Shown here in pieces: positions 58,500 to 64,000 of a stretch of DNA of 64,000 nucleotides. The stretch spans positions 62,343 through 126,342 of the forward strand of contig LNAC01000037.1 of assembly GCA_002007465.1 (NCBI GenBank), in the 5' to 3' direction. Each line of letters opens with the position of its first letter. Position 1 is the first letter of the stretch. A program made the translations under genes and the position numbers. A model generated the notes under the pieces. That model made no database searches. It had not been told where the DNA came from and saw only the letters and a program-made list of their open reading frames with translations. Source of the stretch: Ailurus styani (Eukaryota; Chordata; Mammalia; Carnivora; Ailuridae).

Positions 58500-59650
58500 C
58501 AGTTAATTATAAATTATTTTATTGTATTAAAATATATATAACATAAACACTTCATTTGAACCATTTGTAAGCATATAATTCAGTAACATTAAATATATCT
58601 CACAGTTTTGCACAACCCTCTTTATCATCTATATCTAAGTTTTAATCATCTTCCATAAAAACTTTATACCCATAAAACAATAATTCCCTCTTTCCTGATC
58701 ATCCCAGGCTACTGAAATCTCTATTCTACTTTCTTACTCTATGAATTTGCCATTTTAGATATCTCAAGTAAATGGAGTTACACAATGTATTTTCTTCTGT
58801 GTCTGGAATATTTAACAAAGCACAATGTTTTCAAGGATTATCCATGTTTTAGCATAAATCAAAATGCCATTTCTTTTTAAAACTGAATATGTATATATAT
58901 ATACACATACACACAGACACTATATTTTCATCCATTTATCTGTTAATGGGTACTTGGGTTGTTTCTACCTTTTGGTTGTTGTGAATAATGCTGCTCTTAT
59001 GAACATAGGTATGCAAGTGTCTGAGTTCTTGTTTTCAACTCTCTTGAATTTACATATCTAGGACTAGAATTGCCTGGTCCAATGGTAGTTTTATGTTAAT
59101 CGTTTGTCAAACTGTTTCCACCATGGTTGTATCATTTTACATTTTATTTTTTTTAAGATTTTATTTATTTATTTGACACAGAGCAATGAGAGATTACAAG
59201 TAGGCAGAGAGAGAGGAGAAAGCAGGCTCCCTGCTGAGCAGGGAGCCAGATGTGGGCCTTGATCCCAGGACCCTGAAATCATGACCTGAGCCGAAGGCAG
59301 AGGCTTTAACCCACTGAGCCACCCAGGCGCCCTCATTTTACATTTTACATTTCCAACAGCAATGCACAAAGTTTCCAATTTCTCCACATCCTCAATACTT
59401 ATTATTTTTATTTTTATAGATGTACTATTAGATGTGAAGTGGTTTTGGCTTGCCTTTTTCTGATGACTAGTGATGTTAAAAAACTTTTCATATGTTTGTT
59501 GGTCATTTTTATATTTCCTATTAGAAATGTTTTTTTAAATCTTTTGCTTTAATTGTACTGTTTTTTTGTTGGTGGTGATTTTTAGTAGTTTTAAAATATT
59601 TAGGATATTCTTCCCTTATCAAATGTATATTTGCCAATACATTCTCACAC
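58500..59650 (-). mobile_element. Old LINE-1 3' part, antisense
   Basis: 3'UTR antisense at 58500-58880, a short TA/CA run at about 58888-58920 and the ORF2 end ('catccatttatctgttaatggg', 'aataatgctgctcttatgaac'). It continues past the nested SINE with 'tccacatcctcaatacttatt' and ends near 59650. More diverged than the L1 that follows. Confidence 0.8.
59147..59332 (-). mobile_element. CanSINE, antisense, young
   Basis: From 'taagattttatttatttattt' to 'gagccacccaggcgccc'. A perfect 15-base target-site duplication, tcattttacatttta, lies at 59132-59146 and 59333-59347. Confidence 0.97.
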
Positions 59651-59684
59651 TGTGTCTTTATGTTTTTATGCATTAATTTTATTT

Positions 59685-62488
59685 ATGTACATATTTATTT
59701 TAATTCCAGTTAATTAACATACAGTGTAATATTCATTTAAGGAGTACAATATAGGGATTCAATCAACCAATGCTCATCAGAAAAAGTACATACTTAATCT
59801 CCATCTCCTATTTAATCCATCCCTATATCTACCTCCCCTCTGAAAACCAACAATTTCTTCTCTTCAGGAGACTATCTTGATTTGCCTCTCACTCTTTCTT
59901 TTTTTCCCCCTTTGCTCATTTGTTTTGTTTCTTAATTTCCACATCTGAGTGAAATCATATGTATTTGTCTTTCTCTGACTGACCTATTTCACTTAACATT
60001 ATACTTTCTAACTCCATCCAGGTCAATACAAATGGCAAGATTTCATTCTTTTTATGGCTAAATAATATTCCATTGTATATGTACACCAAATCATCTCTGT
60101 GTACTCAACTATTGATGGACACTTGAGCTGTTTAAATATCTTGTGTATAGTAAATAATACTGTAATAAAGATAATGGTTTATGGAACACTTTCAATTAAT
60201 ATTTTTATATTCTTTGGGTAAATACTCAGGAGTTCAATTGCTATATCATAAGGTAGTTCCACTTTTAAATTTTTGAGGAATCTCCACACTGTTTTCCAGA
60301 GTGGCTGCACCAGTTTTCATTCTCGTCAAAAGGGCACGAGGGTTTCTTTTTCCCCACATCCTCACCAACAGCTGTTTTTTCCTGTATTTTTTTTAAGATT
60401 GTATTTATTTATTTGACAGAGAGAGAGAGATCATAAGTAGGCAGAGAGGCAGGCAGAGAGAGGGGGAAGCAGTCTCCCTCACAGAGAGCCCGATGCAGGA
60501 CTCGAACCCAGGACCCTGAGATCATGACCTGAGCAGAAAGCAGAGACTTAACCCACTGAGCCACCAAGGCTCCCTCCTGTATTGTTGATTTTAGCCATTC
60601 TGACAGGTATGAGGTGCTATCTCCCCATTGTAGTTTTAATTTGCATTTCCCTGATAATAAGTGATGTTGAGCATCATTTCCTGTGTTTTTTGGCCATCTG
60701 TATGTCTTTGGAAAAATGTCTGTTCATGTCTTCTGACAATTTTTAAATTGGATTATTTGTTTTTGGAGTGTTGAATTTTATAAATTATTTATATATTTTT
60801 AATACTAACACTTCATCAGATATATCACGTGCAAATATCTTCTTCCACTCTATAATCTGCCTTTTAGTTTTGTTGATGGTTTCCTTTGCTATACAGAAAC
60901 TTTTATTTTCATGTTCTCCTAATAATTTATTTTTGCTTTTCTTTCCTTAACTCGAGAGACATACCTAGAAAAAAGCTGCTATGGCCAATGTCAAAGAGGT
61001 TACTGCCTGTGTGCGTGAGGATTTTAATGAGTTGATGTCTCATTTTAAGTCTTTAATATATTTTGAATTTATTTTGGTGTATGGTGTAAGAAAATAATCT
61101 AGTTTCATTCTTCTGCATGTTGCTGTCCAATTCTCCCAACACCATTTGTTGAAAGGACTGTCCTTTTTCCATTGGACATTGTTTCCTGCTTTGTCAAAGA
61201 TTAATTGACCATATAGTTGTGAGTTTTTTTCTGTTTTTTTATTCTCTTTTATTGATCCGTGTGTCTATTTTTGTGACAGTACTATATTGTTTTGATTGCT
61301 ACTACTTTGTAATATAATTAAAGTGCAGAATCATAATGCCTCCACCTTTGCTTTTCTTTTTCAAGACTGCTTTAGCTATACAGGGTTTCCAGTGGTTTCA
61401 TGAAAATTGAGTATTGTTTGCTCAAGCTCTGTGAAAAATGATAGTGGTGATTTGATAGGGAATGCATTAACTTTGTAGATTGCTCTGGATAGTATAGACA
61501 TATATAGTTCCTATAGTTCCTCTCCTTTCTTTTATTTATGTAGTGTATCACATTGATTGATATGTGGATATTGAACCACATTTGCAGCCCAGGTATAAAT
61601 ACCACTTGGTCGTGGAGAATAATCCTTTAATGTATTGTTGGATCCTATTGGCTAGTATTTTGGTGAGGATTTTTGCATCAACATCCATCAGGGATATTGG
61701 TCTGCAATTCTCCTTTTTGGTGGGGTCTTTGTCTACTTTAGGGTTCAAGGTAATGCTGGCCTCATAGAAAGAGTTTGGAAGTTTTCTTTCCATTTCTATT
61801 TTTTTAAGTAGCTTCAGAAGAATAGGTATTATTTCTCCTTTAAATGTTTGGTAGAATTCCCAGAGAAAACCATCCAGCCCTGGACTCTTGTTTTATGGGA
61901 GATTTTTGATTACTGCTTCAATATCCTTGCTTCTTATGGGTCTGTTCAGGTTTTCTATTTCTTCCTGTTTCAGTTTTGGTTGTTTATACATCTCTAGGAA
62001 GGCAACCTTTTCTTCCAGATTGCCTAATTTGTTGGCATATAGTTGCTTATAATATGTTCTTATACTTGTTTATATTTCTTCTGTGAAGGTTGTGATCTCT
62101 CCTCTTTCAGTCACAAATTTTTTAATGTGGGTCCTTTCTCTCTCTCTTTTTTAATAAGTCTGCCACAGGTTTATTGATCTTATTAATTTTATTTCAGAGA
62201 ATCAGCTCCTAGTTTGATTGATCTGCTCTATTTTTTTGTTTGTTTGCTTCTATTTCATTGATTTCTGCTCTAATCATTATTATTGATCTTCTCCTGCTTG
62301 GTGCTGACTTTATTTGTTGTTCTTTCTCCAGCTTCTTTAGGTGTAAGTTTAGGTTGTGTATTTGAGACCTTCCTTATTTCTTGGGAAAGATTTGTATTGA
62401 TAGATACTTTCCTCTTAGGAACAACTTTGCTGCATTCCAAAGGATTTGAACAGTTGTGTCTTCATTTTTATTTGTTTCAATGATTAGA
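59685..62488 (-). mobile_element. LINE-1, 3' end to endonuclease region, antisense, with internal deletion
   Basis: 3'UTR antisense from 59700 ('ttccagttaattaacatacag', as at 38825), ORF2 end at 60.2-60.9 kb and C-terminal region to 61.5 kb. Near 61505 it jumps to the RT region 'tttatttatgtagtgtatcac', losing several hundred bases. Reverse-strand RT motif [18 protein letters not shown] near 61.7 kb. It continues to 62488 toward the endonuclease side. Confidence 0.85.
60389..60574 (-). mobile_element. CanSINE, antisense
   Basis: From 'taagattgtatttatttattt' to 'gagccaccaaggctccc'. A target-site duplication tcctgtatt lies at 60380-60388 and 60575-60583, inside L1 ORF2. Confidence 0.95.
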
Positions 62489-62745
62489 GAGAATTTTTGC
62501 ATCCACACTCATCAGGGATATTAGTCTGTAATTCTCCTTTTTGGTGGGGTCTTGTCTACTTTTGGGATCAAGGTAATGTTGGCCTCATAAAAAGAGTTTG
62601 GAAATTTACTTTCCATTTATATTTTTTGAAATAGCTTCAGAAGAATAGGTATTATTTCTTCTTTAAGTGTTTGGTAGAATTCCCTGAGAAAACCATCCAG
62701 CCACGGACTCTTGATTTTGGGGACATTTTTGATTACTTGCTTTTT
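62489..62745 (-). mobile_element. Second copy of an L1 RT-region segment, antisense
   Basis: 'atttttgcatccacactcatcagg', 'gtaattctcctttttggtgggg' and 'cagaagaataggtattattt' repeat, with scattered differences, the segment at about 61668-61915 of the neighbouring L1. Confidence 0.85.
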
Positions 62746-63160
62746 TATTCTCCATAATTTTTTCTTCTATATCACGAATAGTTCTGCCTTCTTTATCCTA
62801 GCTGTTAAAGCCTCCATTTTTTATTGCATTTAATAGCTGTTTTTAATTTTGATTTAATTAGATTTAAGTTCTTTTATTTCTCCAGAAAGGGATTCTCTAG
62901 TGTCTTCTATGCTTTTTTCAAGCCCAGATTGTATCTTTACAATTGTTATTCTGAGCTCTATTTCTGACATCTTACTTATGTCTGTACTGATTAGGTCCCT
63001 GGCAGTCAGAACTGCCTCTTGTTCTTTTTTGAGGTGAGTTTTTCCATGTTGTTATTCTGTCCATAGAAGAATAAATGAACTACAGAACAGAATTCTAAGA
63101 TGGCAACAATGTCCCCAGAGAAATATACAGTAAACAAATCAGAAGAAATCCAAAACCAAA
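62746..63160 (-). mobile_element. LINE-1 ORF1/5' region, antisense
   Basis: 'tctagtgtcttctatgc', 'tctgagctctatttctgacatc' and 'gaggtgagtttttccatgttg' are the antisense of the ORF1 5' part. 'aagatggcaacaatgtcccc' to 'caaatcagaagaaatcc' is the region before ORF1. It ends in an A-run at the assembly gap. Confidence 0.7.
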
Positions 63161-63172
63161 AAAAAAAAAAAA

Positions 63173-63949
63173 NNNNNNNNNNNNNNNNNNNNNNNNNNNN
63201 NNNNNNNNNNNNNNNNNNNNNNNNNNNNNNNNNNNNNNNNNNNNNNNNNNNNNNNNNNNNNNNNNNNNNNNNNNNNNNNNNNNNNNNNNNNNNNNNNNNN
63301 NNNNNNNNNNNNNNNNNNNNNNNNNNNNNNNNNNNNNNNNNNNNNNNNNNNNNNNNNNNNNNNNNNNNNNNNNNNNNNNNNNNNNNNNNNNNNNNNNNNN
63401 NNNNNNNNNNNNNNNNNNNNNNNNNNNNNNNNNNNNNNNNNNNNNNNNNNNNNNNNNNNNNNNNNNNNNNNNNNNNNNNNNNNNNNNNNNNNNNNNNNNN
63501 NNNNNNNNNNNNNNNNNNNNNNNNNNNNNNNNNNNNNNNNNNNNNNNNNNNNNNNNNNNNNNNNNNNNNNNNNNNNNNNNNNNNNNNNNNNNNNNNNNNN
63601 NNNNNNNNNNNNNNNNNNNNNNNNNNNNNNNNNNNNNNNNNNNNNNNNNNNNNNNNNNNNNNNNNNNNNNNNNNNNNNNNNNNNNNNNNNNNNNNNNNNN
63701 NNNNNNNNNNNNNNNNNNNNNNNNNNNNNNNNNNNNNNNNNNNNNNNNNNNNNNNNNNNNNNNNNNNNNNNNNNNNNNNNNNNNNNNNNNNNNNNNNNNN
63801 NNNNNNNNNNNNNNNNNNNNNNNNNNNNNNNNNNNNNNNNNNNNNNNNNNNNNNNNNNNNNNNNNNNNNNNNNNNNNNNNNNNNNNNNNNNNNNNNNNNN
63901 NNNNNNNNNNNNNNNNNNNNNNNNNNNNNNNNNNNNNNNNNNNNNNNNN
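63173..63949. other. Assembly gap (777 N)
   Basis: Undetermined bases. Preceded by a 14-base A-run and followed by a TA/CA microsatellite. Any open frame drawn across it is meaningless. Confidence 1.
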
Positions 63950-64000
63950 ATATATATATATACACACACGTATATATACATATATATGATTAAATATATT
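63950..64000. repeat. TA/CA microsatellite at the window end
   Basis: (TA)n, cacacac, then alternating tata and cata units after the gap. Confidence 0.9.

Noticed and set aside
63006..63993. Open frames of 280-319 codons
   Set aside because: They run across undetermined bases; the real ends are only a few dozen codons of low-complexity sequence.

Overview
This is a stretch of vertebrate nuclear DNA, from a carnivoran mammal and most likely a caniform. About 27 copies or fragments of a tRNA-derived SINE with the CanSINE head (cacctgggtggctcag), a CT-rich body and an (AAATA)n tail are scattered on both strands. Several belong to the 'gggttaaagcc(t/g)ctgcc' type, which I associate with mustelids; that genus-level guess is an inference. 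The window is AT-rich and dominated by LINE-1. No intact protein-coding gene, RNA gene, CRISPR array or prokaryotic feature was found. It reads as intergenic or intronic DNA.

Layout. 1-10.8 kb: pieces of several L1 copies, mostly sense, with seven SINEs. 10.8-12.6 kb: unassigned DNA with TA and CA microsatellites. 12.6-14.4 kb: one L1 3' end inserted inside another. 15.2-23.9 kb: an L1 composite with a sense 5'UTR, an inverted ORF2 piece, a sense ORF1/ORF2 piece, a 4.6-kb antisense L1 and a sense 3' terminus. 24.2-25.0 kb: an AT-rich block with two related palindromes. 25-35.9 kb: the most unique part, with ancient MIR, L2 and MER5A remnants and a few SINEs. 35.9-38.8 kb: antisense L1 and a sense L1 3' end. 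38.8-46.7 kb: an antisense L1 with 3'UTR, ORF2, ORF1 and 5'UTR all recognisable, carrying a full-length CHMP5 retrocopy. 46.8-49.2 kb: an older L1 5' region built of degenerate 70-bp tandem units, carrying an RPS24 retrocopy. 49.2-53.3 kb: another antisense L1. 53.4-58.5 kb: clustered SINEs, MIRs and unassigned DNA. 58.5-63.2 kb: antisense L1s ending in a 777-base assembly gap, followed by a TA/CA microsatellite.

The two host-gene-derived features are processed pseudogenes. The CHMP5 copy shows a long open frame, but the authentic start is followed at once by a stop codon and then a 1-base deletion, so the open frame has no ATG at its beginning. The RPS24 copy has lost its ATG and has two adjacent stops. 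The most informative observations are layered insertion events dated by target-site duplications, the palindromic AT block, a microsatellite that recurs at one fixed place in the L1 3' end, and the 70-bp L1 5'UTR tandem array whose phase is kept across the RPS24 insertion. No previously undescribed functional system was found. L1 and SINE boundaries were set by eye and are good to about 5-30 bases, except where target-site duplications fix them.
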